Origin: JBAZUK01 sp041661445
Lineage (GTDB): Bacteria > Chlamydiota > Chlamydiia > Chlamydiales > SM23-39
Direction: 5' to 3'
Length of the DNA stretch: 64,000 nt
Assembly (NCBI GenBank): GCA_041661445.1
Contig: JBAZUK010000007.1
Coordinates: forward strand, 1-64,000
The position numbers and the translations under genes are program-made. Positions 55,092 to 63,739 of this stretch are shown one piece after another (position 1 is the stretch's first letter; each line of letters starts with the position of its first letter). The notes under the pieces were generated by a model. That model was not told the DNA's origin. It made no database searches and saw nothing but the letters and a program-made list of their open reading frames with translations.

Positions 55092-55493
55092 ATGATAAAA
55101 AAAAGACATATTACTTTATTAGAAATGATGATAGTTATTTTATTAATTGGAATCATCACTTCTGTTGTAGGATATAATGTTAAAGGAAGCCTTGATAGAG
55201 GGAAATTATTTAAAACCGAACAGGCTCAAAAACAGATTAGGGACATCCTTTTATTAGAGGTAGCAAAAGGCAATAACCTTGAAGAGGTTGTAAAAAATCA
55301 TAAAAAATATTTGGAAGAATCCTTGCTTTTGAAAGACGTGTCTCAAATGTTAAAAGATGGCTGGGGAGATGAATTTACAATCAAGGTAAGCCGCGACAGA
55401 TCAAATATTGATGTTATATCTGCGAACTTAAAAAAATATAAAAAGACTAATAGCAAAGATACAGTAGAAAATGAAGAAGAAAACAATTATTAA
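55092..55493 (+). CDS. gspG: Major pseudopilin GspG-like
   Basis: 133 aa. A short basic leader (MIKKRH) precedes ITLLEMMIVILLIGII, the hydrophobic N-terminal helix of type IV pilin-like proteins with Glu at +5. The C-terminal domain contains DGWGDEFTIKV, close to the conserved Ca-binding loop of GspG (DPWGNxYxYxxPG). The residue before the presumed cleavage site is His and not the usual Gly, and +1 is Ile instead of Phe. Its 3' end overlaps the next pseudopilin by 23 bases. Confidence 0.85.
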   Translation: MIKKRHITLLEMMIVILLIGIITSVVGYNVKGSLDRGKLFKTEQAQKQIRDILLLEVAKGNNLEEVVKNHKKYLEESLLLKDVSQMLKDGWGDEFTIKVSRDRSNIDVISANLKKYKKTNSKDTVENEEENNY

Positions 55494-55917
55494 AAAAAAC
55501 TTTACTCTTCTTGAAATAATTATTTGCATCTCCTTGCTTTCGATATGCTTTTCTTTTGTCGGGATCAAGATAAATGACGCGCTATATTCTTATAAATTTA
55601 AAAGCAGTCTAAAAAAAATTGATGTTTATATAGATTTTTGTCAGAAAATGGCAAGATCTAATCAGGCTGATATTTATCTGAAGCTATCCCAAAAAAACAA
55701 AAAAGTTTTTTTAGAAATAGGAACAGATGATAAAATGGGCTTTTTTAAAAACAATAAAAAGATTTCGGATGTTTTTGAGAATCTCTTTTTTGATTTTGAA
55801 GAAAAAAAAACTGATTGTTTGGAATTTGTTTTCTCCTCAAGCGGAGAAACCTTTCCTAAAGGTAATTTTATTTTTTATGACAAAAAAAATAAATTTAAGG
55901 AAAATAAAGCAATTTAA
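55471..55917 (+). CDS. Minor pseudopilin (GspH/I-like)
   Basis: 148 aa with leader MKKKTIIKKN, then FTLLEIIICISLLSICFSFVG: the pilin helix with F1 and E5. Asn replaces Gly at -1. The remainder (KSSLKKIDVYIDFCQKMARSN, FVFSSSGETFPKGNF) is like GspH in helix-then-sheet layout. It follows gspG with a 23-base overlap, as CT568 follows CT569. It is the last recognisable gsp gene here; the peptidase GspO is not in the window. Confidence 0.75.
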   Translation: MKKKTIIKKNFTLLEIIICISLLSICFSFVGIKINDALYSYKFKSSLKKIDVYIDFCQKMARSNQADIYLKLSQKNKKVFLEIGTDDKMGFFKNNKKISDVFENLFFDFEEKKTDCLEFVFSSSGETFPKGNFIFYDKKNKFKENKAI

Positions 55918-55977
55918 ATGTTTACTAAAATTATACTTATTTTTTAAGTTTATTAAAACAAATACCATTGAGGCTAT

Positions 55978-58566
55978 ATGAAAAAAATATTTTTTTCTTT
56001 GTTTATTATGCTTATTTCAACTGTTTATTGCGTTGAACAAAAAAATTTATACAACCTGAAACAAAGAGAGCCGAACTGGTCTTTTGATACTGTTAAAAGT
56101 TATCCGAACGGAGCTGCTGAAATAGTTGTTTTTTATGAACCGACAGATAATGGAAAACAGGCTGTTAAACAGATTTCATTTTATGAAAATGGCGGAATTA
56201 AACAAGAAGTAGATTTAACAAAAATTACTGAAGAAATGCCGGCTTTTGAAATCCATAAAAATGTTAATGTCCCATCTGGAACCTGTTTAGATTTCGATGA
56301 AAATGGCGCAATATCAAAAATTTCTAATTATGTTAACGGTTTATTAGATGGGGAGGCAGTTGTTTTTTATTCCCCGGATAATATCATGACAAAAATGTTT
56401 TATAAAAATGGAAAGTTAGAAGGAAGTTTTGAAGGATATTATCAAGATGGTGTAAAAAAAATTCAAGCGACTCATTCGGATGGAAAATTAACTGGTGAAT
56501 ATTTAGTTTTTTATCCAAATGGAAATAAATCAGCCGCATTAAAATACAAAGATGGAAAACTTCACGGCATATGTAGAAGCTGGTATGAAAGCGGCGCTAT
56601 CATGTCCGAAAAAAGATATAAGGATGGAAATCTTCAAGGGGAAGAAAAAAATCCCGCTCTAATTGTTTATGATGAAAATCATTCAATTATTGAAACTTTA
56701 GATTATTTAGAAGGCAAACCTAACGGATTTCATGTTAAATATTTCCCAAATGGAAAAGAAAACTATAAAGTAAAATATGTTAATGGTCAAAAACAGGGAA
56801 TGGAATATTTTTATTCTGAAAATAAGGAAATAATCGGATCAGGAGAATATAAAAATGATGTTCCTGTTGGAAAGCATTGGAAAAATCATCCAAATAACAA
56901 AATTCAGTATGCGGTAACTTTTGATGACAAGGGAGATTTGTTGGAACCAGCTCAGGAATACGATGAAAATGGAAAATTACTTAGGGCTCATTCTTTAAAA
57001 AACGGCAAGCTTCATGGAAGTTATAAAGAATGGTATGCAAATGGAAATCTTAAAATTGAGTCAAATTATGATCAGGGAGTATTGGACGGTCAGCAAACCG
57101 AGTACTATTCTAATGGTCAAAGTCATATTCAATCGTTTTACACTAATGGTAAAAGAGATAAAGAATATCTTCAATGGCATGAAAATGGAATCTTAGAGAA
57201 AAAAATCGAATTTAAAGAAGATAAAAAAAATGGCCTTTTTGCCCAATGGTATGAAAATGGAAAACCACAAGTGGAAGCCTTTTTTGAAAATGACTTGCCT
57301 AATAAGTCTCAAAAAGAATGGTATGAAAACGGTGTTTTGAAAGCTGTTGTGGAATTTTCAAATGGAAAGAAAAACGGAATTCATAGGGAATATGATGAAT
57401 TAGGAGATCTTCTATTATCAGCGAATTATGTAGATGATCAGTTTGATGGCGAATTCATAAGTTATTATTCAAAAGACAAAGTAAAAGAAAAAATATTTTT
57501 TGATAAAGGAAAAAAGCAAAAAACAGCCAATTGGTACTTTGAAAATTCCAATATAAATAAAATAGCCAACTTTAAAGATGACAGGCTGCATGGCGAAATG
57601 AAAGAATTTTTTGAAGATGGCTCATTGCATTTTGCAAGACAATTTGAAAATGGCAAGCCGGTAGGCGAGCATATCGAATATTATCCTAAAAATGTATGTG
57701 AGAATTATGAAAGTCGAATTGCGAAAATGTTTTCATATGATAATGATGGCAATCCTCAAGGGGAACAAAAAACATTTCATGTAAACGGATCCAAAGAAGC
57801 TATAGTAAACTATACTCATGGTGAATTTGACGGAATGAAAGTATTATATGATAAAAACGGCGAATCGCTTGAAAAAGCAACATATGTTAAAGGAAGCCTC
57901 GAAGGTGAATATTTTCAGAAAATGCCTGATGGTAGAGAGATGCTATATGTTTATAAAAACAACAGAAAAAACGGACCTTATAAAATATATTACCCCACTT
58001 CAAAAGATGGTAATAAAGTTATGGCTTTTGAAGCTCAATATGAAAATGATAAATTGCAGAATATTGTAAATGAATATGATGAAAAGGGAACCAAAATAGC
58101 AACTTATTCTTATAAGGACGGCAAAAAAAATGGTTTTTGTTTCTTATACAATCCTAAAGGAATCCCGATAATGAAAGTAGAATACAAAAACGATTTGAAA
58201 GACGGCGAAGCTGTCCAGTATTTTATGGGGGGGCAGACTTTTAAAAAATCATTTTTTGTTAAGGACATGAAAGAAGGGGAAGAAAAATTATTCCATCCGA
58301 ACGGAGAGATCTCTGCAGTAAATTATTATAAAAATAATTTATTGAATGGAAAGAGCACATATTATAATGAAAAAGGTAAAATAATTTTTTTAGGTGAGTA
58401 TAAAGATGGAAAAAAACATGGCCAGGTCAATAAATATGATGAAGATGGAAACATTTGTTTAGAGCAGGAATATAAAGAAGATAAACTTCATGGTAAAAAG
58501 AAAAAATATGAAAAAAATGGTGAAATTGTAATCTCATCTTATGATAATGGTACGTTGGTTAATTAA
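55978..58566 (+). CDS. Large secreted MORN-repeat protein
   Basis: 862 aa with a Sec signal peptide (1-18, ending VYC-VEQ) and then more than twenty MORN_2 units such as FYKNGKLEGSFEGYYQDG, RYKDGNLQGE, EWYANGNLKIESNYDQG, QWYENGKPQVEAFFEND and YYNEKGKIIFLGEYKDGKKHG. Each unit is about 22 residues with [YF]xxG and NGxxxG motifs. No enzymatic domain is visible. MORN_2 proteins occur as surface or toxin-associated repeats. It probably lies in the envelope or is secreted by the adjacent type II system, which is inference from signal peptide and position. It is 60 bases after the last gsp gene and 12 bases before the prs start. Confidence 0.85.
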   Translation: MKKIFFSLFIMLISTVYCVEQKNLYNLKQREPNWSFDTVKSYPNGAAEIVVFYEPTDNGKQAVKQISFYENGGIKQEVDLTKITEEMPAFEIHKNVNVPSGTCLDFDENGAISKISNYVNGLLDGEAVVFYSPDNIMTKMFYKNGKLEGSFEGYYQDGVKKIQATHSDGKLTGEYLVFYPNGNKSAALKYKDGKLHGICRSWYESGAIMSEKRYKDGNLQGEEKNPALIVYDENHSIIETLDYLEGKPNGFHVKYFPNGKENYKVKYVNGQKQGMEYFYSENKEIIGSGEYKNDVPVGKHWKNHPNNKIQYAVTFDDKGDLLEPAQEYDENGKLLRAHSLKNGKLHGSYKEWYANGNLKIESNYDQGVLDGQQTEYYSNGQSHIQSFYTNGKRDKEYLQWHENGILEKKIEFKEDKKNGLFAQWYENGKPQVEAFFENDLPNKSQKEWYENGVLKAVVEFSNGKKNGIHREYDELGDLLLSANYVDDQFDGEFISYYSKDKVKEKIFFDKGKKQKTANWYFENSNINKIANFKDDRLHGEMKEFFEDGSLHFARQFENGKPVGEHIEYYPKNVCENYESRIAKMFSYDNDGNPQGEQKTFHVNGSKEAIVNYTHGEFDGMKVLYDKNGESLEKATYVKGSLEGEYFQKMPDGREMLYVYKNNRKNGPYKIYYPTSKDGNKVMAFEAQYENDKLQNIVNEYDEKGTKIATYSYKDGKKNGFCFLYNPKGIPIMKVEYKNDLKDGEAVQYFMGGQTFKKSFFVKDMKEGEEKLFHPNGEISAVNYYKNNLLNGKSTYYNEKGKIIFLGEYKDGKKHGQVNKYDEDGNICLEQEYKEDKLHGKKKKYEKNGEIVISSYDNGTLVN

Positions 58567-58578
58567 AAGGATTTATTG

Positions 58579-59631
58579 ATGAAAAAAATTACATTTTTAA
58601 TACTTTTTTTGTTTTCGGTTTCTTTGTATGGAACATTTGAAAACGTGTCTCCAAAAGAAATGGAAAAGGATTCGATTAAATTTTTTTCCGGAACTTCAAA
58701 TCCCATTCTTGCCAAAGATGTTGCTTCCATATTAGGAATTAATTTATCTCAGGCCAATATAGGAAAATATAATGATGGCGAGATTAGGATTGAACTTGAT
58801 GAAAACGTTTCGGGTAAAAATGTATATATTTTGCAGTCAATATGTTCTACAAAACAATCATCAGTTAATGATAATTTAGTTGAACTTATGTTAATGATAA
58901 GGGCATGCAAAAGAGCTAATGCTGATAAAATAATAGTGGTTCTGCCTTATTTTGGATATGCAAGACAGGATAGAAAAACTCATGATTATTCTCCTATCTC
59001 AGCCTCAGATATTTCTATGATTTTAGAAGATATCGGAGCGGATCAGGTTATAACATTAGATCTGCATTGTTCTCAGATACAAGGTTTTTTTCACAATATA
59101 TCTGTTCTAAATCTTAAAACAAGCATAATGTTTGTGCCTTATTTTGAAAGAAAAGGACTAAATGAACTAGTTGTAGTTGCGCCGGATGCAGGAGCACTGA
59201 ATAGAGCAAGAAGCTTGATAGACGGATTAAATCAATACGGAATCAATGCAAGGTTATCGTTAATAGTCAAACATCGACTGCAGCCTGGTGTCGTTGACAA
59301 GATATCTTTAATTGGCGAAGTCAAAGGATGTGACGTAATTATGATTGATGATATTTGCGATACCGGTGAAACTTTAGTCCAGGCAGCTAAAGCTCTTAAA
59401 ATAAAAGGCGCGAATAAAATTTATGCATGCGTTACTCATCCGATATTTTCAAAAAATGCTATTGAAAAGATAGAAAATTCTGATTTTGAGCAATTAATTA
59501 TCACAGATACAATTCCTTTAAAACAGGATATATCCTCAAAAATTGTTCAGATATCGATGGCCCCGCTTATTGCAGAAACTATTAAAAGGGTGCAGAATAA
59601 AGAACCAATAACTTATTTATTTAATTATTAA
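58579..59631 (+). CDS. prs: Ribose-phosphate pyrophosphokinase with N-terminal signal peptide
   Basis: The catalytic part from about residue 33 is a full PRPP synthetase: IKFFSGTSNPILAKDV, KYNDGEIRIELDENVSGKNVYILQS (several pieces), the ATP loop PYFGYARQDRK, DLHCSQIQGFF with the conserved His, VAPDAGALNRAR, the flexible loop VKHRLQP and the PRPP loop MIDDICDTGETLVQAAKAL. Upstream is MKKITFLILFLFSVSLYG, a normal Sec signal peptide with cleavage near YG-TF. The start ATG 58579 has AAAAGGA seven bases upstream, and a later ATG (58660) has no such site. A cytoplasmic enzyme with an export signal is most unusual; a TTG at 58576 adds one codon. Product is 350 aa. Confidence 0.85.
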   Translation: MKKITFLILFLFSVSLYGTFENVSPKEMEKDSIKFFSGTSNPILAKDVASILGINLSQANIGKYNDGEIRIELDENVSGKNVYILQSICSTKQSSVNDNLVELMLMIRACKRANADKIIVVLPYFGYARQDRKTHDYSPISASDISMILEDIGADQVITLDLHCSQIQGFFHNISVLNLKTSIMFVPYFERKGLNELVVVAPDAGALNRARSLIDGLNQYGINARLSLIVKHRLQPGVVDKISLIGEVKGCDVIMIDDICDTGETLVQAAKALKIKGANKIYACVTHPIFSKNAIEKIENSDFEQLIITDTIPLKQDISSKIVQISMAPLIAETIKRVQNKEPITYLFNY

Positions 59632-59633
59632 AA

Positions 59634-60053
59634 ATGAAAAAATTATATAGATCTCAAAAAGACAAAAAAATAGCAGGAATTTGTTCTGGCCTAGGGCAAT
59701 ATTTTTCAATTGATCCAACGATTATCAGGCTAATTTTTGTTTTACTTGCTTTTATAACAGCAGTAATTCCATTTTTAATTATTTACCTTATCGGAATATT
59801 TATTATACCAATAAATCCTGAAGAAAATTCATTTTATAAGAAGAAAAAATTATATAGATCTAACAATAGAATAATAGCAGGTATCTGTTCTGGATTTGGG
59901 GAGTATTTTTCAATCGATTATGCGGTTGTTAGAATATTTTTTTTAATAATTACTTTGATAACTGCAGTAATCCCTATGGTATTATTATATTTAATTGCTT
60001 GGATAGTTATTCCCCAAAAGCCAAAAGACCTGAAAGAATCAGATCCCGATTAA
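59634..60053 (+). CDS. Tandem PspC-domain membrane protein
   Basis: Two PspC domains in 139 aa, each about 60 residues: KKLYRSQKDKKIAGICSGLG (2-21) with helix VLLAFITAVIPFLIIYLIG, then KKLYRSNNRIIAGICSGFG (about 75-93) with helix LIITLITAVIPMVLLYLIAW. PspC is an inner-membrane stress-response regulator in proteobacteria; single-domain relatives are common. The repeat is also visible in DNA (AAATTATATAGATCT before both). It starts 2 bases after the prs stop, so it is co-transcribed. Confidence 0.85.
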   Translation: MKKLYRSQKDKKIAGICSGLGQYFSIDPTIIRLIFVLLAFITAVIPFLIIYLIGIFIIPINPEENSFYKKKKLYRSNNRIIAGICSGFGEYFSIDYAVVRIFFLIITLITAVIPMVLLYLIAWIVIPQKPKDLKESDPD

Positions 60054-60058
60054 TTTTC

Positions 60059-61801
60059 TTAGTAGCTAAGATTTACCGAAAAATGTAATAAACTTTTCTC
60101 TTGGCTTGGTATTTCAGAATTTTTGATCCTTATTCCCCAGTCCAATCTTGCGGCTAAATATGTATTTATTGAATATCTGATTCCGGGACCGCAGCTGAGC
60201 AAATACTTTGTTTTTTCCTCAAAAGACTTTGCTGTATGCAAAGATCCCAACCCATAATCTAGAAAAGCCAGCAGCTGGAATGAATCTCTTTTTCCTGGCA
60301 GAAAAGATGCTGAAGGACTTCTTATTTCTGCATTCACTATCACTCCTGAATCAGTATTAATCTCTCTTTCATAATAACCCCTAACTGTATTATATCCGCC
60401 TATTCCCAGGGTTTCAGAAGGGAGTAAATTCTCATTTGCTAGTTGGGCTGTGAGCATTAATGAAAACAAGAAATCTTTAGGAAGATAGAATAAGTTTGAT
60501 AAAAATCCTTTTCCATAAACATATCGGTTTTTTGCAAAGGATCTGTAAACTCTATATCTATAATTCTGTTCATCTGGGATTAGCTGTCCAAAAGAAGAGT
60601 ATAATTCTAAGATTAAATCGGTTTCACAAATATTAAAATAAGAACTTAACTTATAAGACAATAAAAACTGTGTTAGATTGACAGGTATATCATTTGTTGC
60701 CAAAAACCTTGAAAAAAGCAAATTTGTGTCAGTTCTTTTAAAATCAAATCCCAAAATTATATCATGATGCAGAATGTTTTTTATCATTGGGAGGATAACA
60801 TCATATCTAAAAGATAGTTGAGAAGAAAAACCTGCCGTTTTAATTATCATGGGGATCTGATGATCTATTTCTATCTGCGAGTAGTTTCCGAATATTTTTA
60901 TTAAATTTTCCCAAGGAAGAAAAAATGTCCAATTCAAAGTATGAGATTGAAATTTCTTAAAATCATAGGAAGCTAAATATTGATAAGATAATATGCTGTT
61001 TATAAAAAAAGCCTTATTCCAATCAAATCCGAATGAGACTCTATTTCTGTCCAGCAATTTAAGCCCGGTATTGTCTGCTTCAGAATAAACTCTTAAGGGA
61101 AATCTATCATCTACTAAAAAATTTAAATCGTACTCTGAATCTTTTTTTAATAAGTACAAATCTATTTTCCTAAAAGGGTTTAGATTAAGAAAATAAAGAT
61201 GTTTATTTAAAAGTTTTAGATCTAGAGGATCATTTTTCTTAACGTGCAAACTTTTTTTTATGAAATCGGAGTTGGTATATTTATTATCATAAATAAATAT
61301 ATCTCCAATAATTTTTTGATCTTCTACTTGATAATTTTGAATTACTTTTTTTTCTTGACCCGGTGATAGATTATCGTGTTTTAGATCATTGTTTTGAGAA
61401 ATTTGTTTTTCTTCCGTAATCGTATTTTGAGTTAAAACATTTGCGCTAGCTTTTTCTGTAATTTTTAAATTTTTTTCATCTGATAAAATTTCATTTTCAA
61501 TAATGTTATCAAGCAGATCTGGGGTATTTTCTATTATTTTTATATCTGAGATATCAGCTAAATCTGATATCTTTTTATTTGCATTAAGATCGGGAAGGTC
61601 ATTTTTTTGCGGTATTTGATTATCAGATGAGGCTACAAAATCAAAGCTTTCTATCAAATCATTTGAATAAAAATTTGTACTGTTTTCTTCCAGAAAAGCG
61701 TTTTTCTTTTCAATATCGTAATATTTGGAGTTTCTGCTTAAAAAATAAACTCCTGCTAATATAACTACTATAGCTATTAGATTAGAGTGTCTCTTTTTCA
61801 T
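60059..61801 (-). CDS. TpsB-type two-partner secretion transporter (FhaC/ShlB-like)
   Basis: Outer-membrane transporter of a two-partner secretion system. The 580-aa protein has an N-terminal hydrophobic segment (about 7-22), an Asp/Asn-rich linker, a POTRA-like domain (GDIFIYDNKYTNSDFIKKSLHVKKNDPL in pieces, then HLYFLNLNPFRKIDLYLL), and a barrel with LGIGGYNTVRGYYEREI, the family's VRGY loop that sits in the pore. The C-terminus is ...LLHFSVNLSY. Only one clear POTRA is seen. It is divergent from the beta-propeller gene, with the TpsA start 1.9 kb away. The N-terminal anchor is uncommon. Confidence 0.8.
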   Translation of the reverse strand: MKKRHSNLIAIVVILAGVYFLSRNSKYYDIEKKNAFLEENSTNFYSNDLIESFDFVASSDNQIPQKNDLPDLNANKKISDLADISDIKIIENTPDLLDNIIENEILSDEKNLKITEKASANVLTQNTITEEKQISQNNDLKHDNLSPGQEKKVIQNYQVEDQKIIGDIFIYDNKYTNSDFIKKSLHVKKNDPLDLKLLNKHLYFLNLNPFRKIDLYLLKKDSEYDLNFLVDDRFPLRVYSEADNTGLKLLDRNRVSFGFDWNKAFFINSILSYQYLASYDFKKFQSHTLNWTFFLPWENLIKIFGNYSQIEIDHQIPMIIKTAGFSSQLSFRYDVILPMIKNILHHDIILGFDFKRTDTNLLFSRFLATNDIPVNLTQFLLSYKLSSYFNICETDLILELYSSFGQLIPDEQNYRYRVYRSFAKNRYVYGKGFLSNLFYLPKDFLFSLMLTAQLANENLLPSETLGIGGYNTVRGYYEREINTDSGVIVNAEIRSPSASFLPGKRDSFQLLAFLDYGLGSLHTAKSFEEKTKYLLSCGPGIRYSINTYLAARLDWGIRIKNSEIPSQEKSLLHFSVNLSY

Positions 61802-62077
61802 TTATTACCGATGGTAATTTTTTGTGTTATTTTTATCTTATACTGATATTAAAACACATATATAATTTTATCAATTTTAAACAATTAAATTTTTAATAAT
61901 TCTGATTATTTTTTTTCTTTTTCCAAGAAAAGATTGTAAACAAAAAACAAAAAAAATTTTTGTGAAAAATTTACAAATTTTTAAATATTCTTTTAAAATT
62001 TCTAAATGATTTTTCAATTTAAAAATATTAAAATATTGTTTTAATATTTCCTTGAATTTTTTTAATAAGAGGCCGCG
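61802..62077. other. AT-rich divergent spacer between TpsB and beta-propeller genes
   Basis: This non-coding spacer of 276 bases separates the TpsB transporter (minus) from the secreted beta-propeller gene (plus), so it should contain both promoters. It is nearly all A and T. Apart from the inverted repeat at 62023-62049 and the AAGAGG ribosome-binding site before 62078, I see no recognisable element. Confidence 0.5.
62023..62049. repeat. Perfect 11-base inverted repeat upstream of beta-propeller gene
   Basis: AAATATTAAAA, then TATTG, then TTTTAATATTT. It lies 28 bases before the start codon at 62078 and just before the ribosome-binding site. It could be an operator or a leader hairpin; in such AT-rich sequence chance is not excluded. 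Confidence 0.4.
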
Positions 62078-63352
62078 ATGAAAAAAATATTAATTTTTTT
62101 TATTTTTTTGATTAATTATTCATATGCTGATGTGAATTGGAGCGAGACGATCAATCTATCTCCTTTGGGGTACAATGCAATAAATGCTCAAATTGCAATT
62201 AATAAATTGGATGGCGAAGCGGTGGCAGTATGGGAAATATTTGACGGAGAAACAAATGTGATTCAATTTTCTTATAGTTCGAACTCATTACAGAAGTGGT
62301 CGGATCCGATTCTTCTAACACAATCTGATCAAATTTCCCAAGAACCCAAAATAGCGATAACCGATGATGGAAAGATAATTGTAATATTTAGAAAATTTGA
62401 TGGAAATTATTATAGAATAACCCAGATACATACTTTAGAAAATTTTCAAGCCTGGTCCGAGCAGGTTTATTTGTCAGATGAAAAAAATCATGCCTGTGAT
62501 GCTGATATTGCACTAACTTCAAGTGGAGATGCTGTAATTACTTGGGTAGTTGGTGACCAAATCCAGATTAAAAAAAGTTCGAATAACTTTCAAGACTGGT
62601 CGGAGATTTTTGCTATAACTGAGAGCGGATGCGGCGTTTCAAAACCTTTGGTGGTAATAAACGACTTCTCGGAAGCTATTATAATCTGGGGCTCTTATGA
62701 TTGGAATAAATTTCAGATAAAAGAGTCTCACAGTTCAGATAGCATACAAAGCTGGTCTTTGCCTATAAGTTTGTCAGATGTTGTCGAAAAATTTGAATAC
62801 AAAATGATTACAAACGGCTCAGATGTAATTGTAGCTTTTTCAACATATAATAAAAATTCAAGAGTTAAAGAAATACACTCTCTGAACAACTTGCAAAATT
62901 GGTCTTTGCCGGTAGTTCTTTCGGAAGAAGATTATAATTCAGATGATTTTGATTGTCTTTGCATAAATAAAGAAGCTGTGGTCATATGGAAAAAAAATAA
63001 TGGTTTACATGATGAAATTTGCTTTACAAAAAGCTCTGATGGGTTACAAAATTGGTCTGCCCCTCAAAATTTATCCGGATCTGAAAATATCCTTTACTCC
63101 CCTAAAATTTGTACAAAAAACATGACTGAGGTTTTAGTGTCCTGGAGAAAAATAAATGAGTCTAAAAATTTAATAGTTCAGGAAACCGATAGCTCAAATG
63201 ATATACGTGATTGGAGTACTCCTATAGATTTGTCCGCTTTAGAAAATGATAATTTTAAAATTAATTTGGTTTCAGATGATGTTAAGATGATTGCTTATTG
63301 GATGGGATATGTCGATTTAAATCTTGTTCTTCAACTTAAATTTTCGAGATGA
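62078..63352 (+). CDS. Secreted beta-propeller-like (BNR/sialidase-fold) repeat protein
   Basis: 424 aa with a signal peptide (1-17, ending SYA-DV). About seven repeats of 50-55 residues follow, each carrying xxWSxPxxLS or close variants: LQKWSDPILLTQ, FQAWSEQVYLSD, FQDWSEIFAITE, IQSWSLPISLSD, LQNWSLPVVLSE, LQNWSAPQNLSG and IRDWSTPIDLSA. Between them lie EAVAVWEIF-like strands. This is the periodicity of a BNR/sialidase-like or PKD-type beta-propeller without visible catalytic Arg triad. It lies between TpsB and the TpsA start and may be a surface partner, which is inference. Confidence 0.75.
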   Translation: MKKILIFFIFLINYSYADVNWSETINLSPLGYNAINAQIAINKLDGEAVAVWEIFDGETNVIQFSYSSNSLQKWSDPILLTQSDQISQEPKIAITDDGKIIVIFRKFDGNYYRITQIHTLENFQAWSEQVYLSDEKNHACDADIALTSSGDAVITWVVGDQIQIKKSSNNFQDWSEIFAITESGCGVSKPLVVINDFSEAIIIWGSYDWNKFQIKESHSSDSIQSWSLPISLSDVVEKFEYKMITNGSDVIVAFSTYNKNSRVKEIHSLNNLQNWSLPVVLSEEDYNSDDFDCLCINKEAVVIWKKNNGLHDEICFTKSSDGLQNWSAPQNLSGSENILYSPKICTKNMTEVLVSWRKINESKNLIVQETDSSNDIRDWSTPIDLSALENDNFKINLVSDDVKMIAYWMGYVDLNLVLQLKFSR

Positions 63353-63568
63353 AAAATATAATTTAAATTGTTGATTATAAAAACATTCAAACCTCAGATT
63401 TAGCTTTAACGATTTATAATTTTCAGATATTTTTTTGTTTTTTTAACTTATTATTTTTCCGCTTTCTCAAAAAAATGTATTTAAAATACAAATTCCTCAA
63501 TGAAATTTATAATTATTTAACTAGATAAATATTTAACATTTTTTTATAGATAAACCTAAGGCATAAAA

Positions 63569-63739
63569 ATGTTTAAAAGATTTATTTATTTATTTTTTTT
63601 ATTGATCAATTTAAGAGATTTTTTAAGTAAGCTTGAAAAGAAATGTTTTTATATGTTCGATATTTTTTTAGGTTTTTTAAAAGAAGTCAAAAAAATTATT
63701 TCAAGACATCAGTTAAATGTTTTTTGGGAAATACGATGA
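63569..63739 (+). CDS. Small ORF coupled to TpsA start
   Basis: 56 aa, starting ATG 63569 after CTAAGGCATAAAA. Its TGA (63737-63739) overlaps the TpsA ATG (63736), giving the ATGA coupling seen for other operons in this window. The product has a hydrophobic start (FIYLFFLLINL) and a basic end. It may be a leader peptide or a membrane micro-protein; no family recognised. Confidence 0.45.
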   Translation: MFKRFIYLFFLLINLRDFLSKLEKKCFYMFDIFLGFLKEVKKIISRHQLNVFWEIR

